A stretch of 64,000 nucleotides of DNA from Shinella sp. WSJ-2 (GTDB lineage: Bacteria; Pseudomonadota; Alphaproteobacteria; Rhizobiales; Rhizobiaceae). The notes below the pieces were generated by a model, which made no database searches, was not told the DNA's origin, and worked only from the letters and a program-made list of their open reading frames with translations. Of this stretch, positions 63,766 through 64,000 are shown in pieces. Position numbers and translations under genes: made by a program. The DNA is taken from contig NZ_QWBU01000016.1 in assembly GCF_003432075.1 (NCBI RefSeq), positions 1 to 64,000 of the forward strand. Direction: 5' to 3'. Positions within the stretch are counted from its first letter, which is position 1. Every line of letters starts with the position of its first letter.

Positions 63766-64000
63766 CATGTCGGAAACTGCCGCACGTATGCTGGCCCGGA
63801 TCTTCGAACGGATGGCCGACGTCATCGAAGCGGAAAAGGATCACCTTTCTGAATTGGACGGCGCCATCGGCGATGGTGACCATGGCATCACCATGTCGAT
63901 CGGCTTCAAGGCGGTGACTGCGGCATTGGCCGCGCTTGATCTTGATGCCGCGAGCCCTTCGGATGTGATGTCGACCGCGGCTAGCGGCTTTCTCGATGCC
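63766..64000 (+). CDS. Second dihydroxyacetone kinase subunit DhaL, N-terminal part (cut by window edge)
   Basis: The first 78 codons are visible, starting MSETAARMLARIFERMADVI, with the ATP-site motif DGAIGDGDHGITMSIGF. GGGAGG lies before the ATG. It begins 26 bases after the SorC-DhaK fusion gene and is probably its kinase partner. Confidence 0.85.

Noticed and set aside
61877-63883. Open frame of about 670 codons antisense to the SorC-DhaK fusion
   Set aside because: Same codon-bias shadow effect. The sense strand has intact regulator and kinase motifs throughout.

Overview
The window is about 60 percent G+C and densely coded. Its gene content is typical of the Rhizobiaceae (Rhizobium, Agrobacterium, Ensifer, Shinella type). 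The evidence is the large number of ABC uptake operons, SorC-, LysR-, XRE- and MarR-type regulators, sulfur-scavenging monooxygenases, and the close match of the EtfB N-terminus to alphaproteobacterial EtfB. The transporter density would suit a chromid or megaplasmid, but no replication, conjugation or mobile genes are present, so the replicon cannot be decided. I see no tRNA, rRNA, CRISPR array or insertion sequence.

Layout. 0-2.6 kb: end of an operon with a dimethylglycine/sarcosine dehydrogenase-like flavoprotein followed by etfB (cut by the window edge), with a divergent LysR regulator. 9.8-3.6 kb (minus): an amino-acid ABC operon running ATPase, two permeases, binding protein, Asp/Glu-type racemase, aldo/keto reductase, FAD amino-acid/amine oxidoreductase. 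10.3-14.8 kb: an XRE regulator divergent from an orphan Tat-exported peptide-type binding protein and a CocE-family hydrolase. 23.3-15.1 kb (minus): a sulfone sulfur-scavenging operon, msuE, sfnG, a complete Liv-type ABC transporter, sfnB. 28.4-23.5 kb (minus): a Dpp/Nik-type ABC operon, divergent from an M24 peptidase. 37.0-29.9 kb (minus): a sugar ABC operon with sugar-oxidising enzymes but no ATPase. 37.2-39.7 kb: isochorismatase-type hydrolase, MarR regulator, enamidase-like amidohydrolase. 40.9-39.8 kb (minus): two tandem amino-acid-synthesis-family (PF06684) proteins. 41.2-50.3 kb: a BMP-type nucleoside ABC transporter, two nucleoside hydrolases, a MalK-type ATPase and LhgO. 50.3-64 kb: a sugar or polyol region with a class II aldolase/SDR fusion, a SorC regulator, a PfkB kinase, a ribose-type ABC transporter with two permeases, DhaK-DhaL, and a SorC-DhaK fusion followed by a second DhaL (cut by the window end).

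How parts connect. A motif close to TTGAYYATCAA lies in the promoters of the sugar operon, the isochorismatase-marR unit and the nucleoside operon. The sugar operon lacks an ATPase and the nucleoside operon ends with a spare one. I infer that these units form one regulon and one composite nucleoside/heterocycle-plus-sugar catabolic system. In the last 14 kb, a TGACATTTGTCA-type palindrome occurs at three promoters (aldolase/sorC, ABC operon, dhaKL) and marks a likely SorC regulon. All seven binding-protein genes are followed within about 30 bases by a strong GC-rich hairpin. This probably stabilises the binding-protein message relative to the downstream genes.
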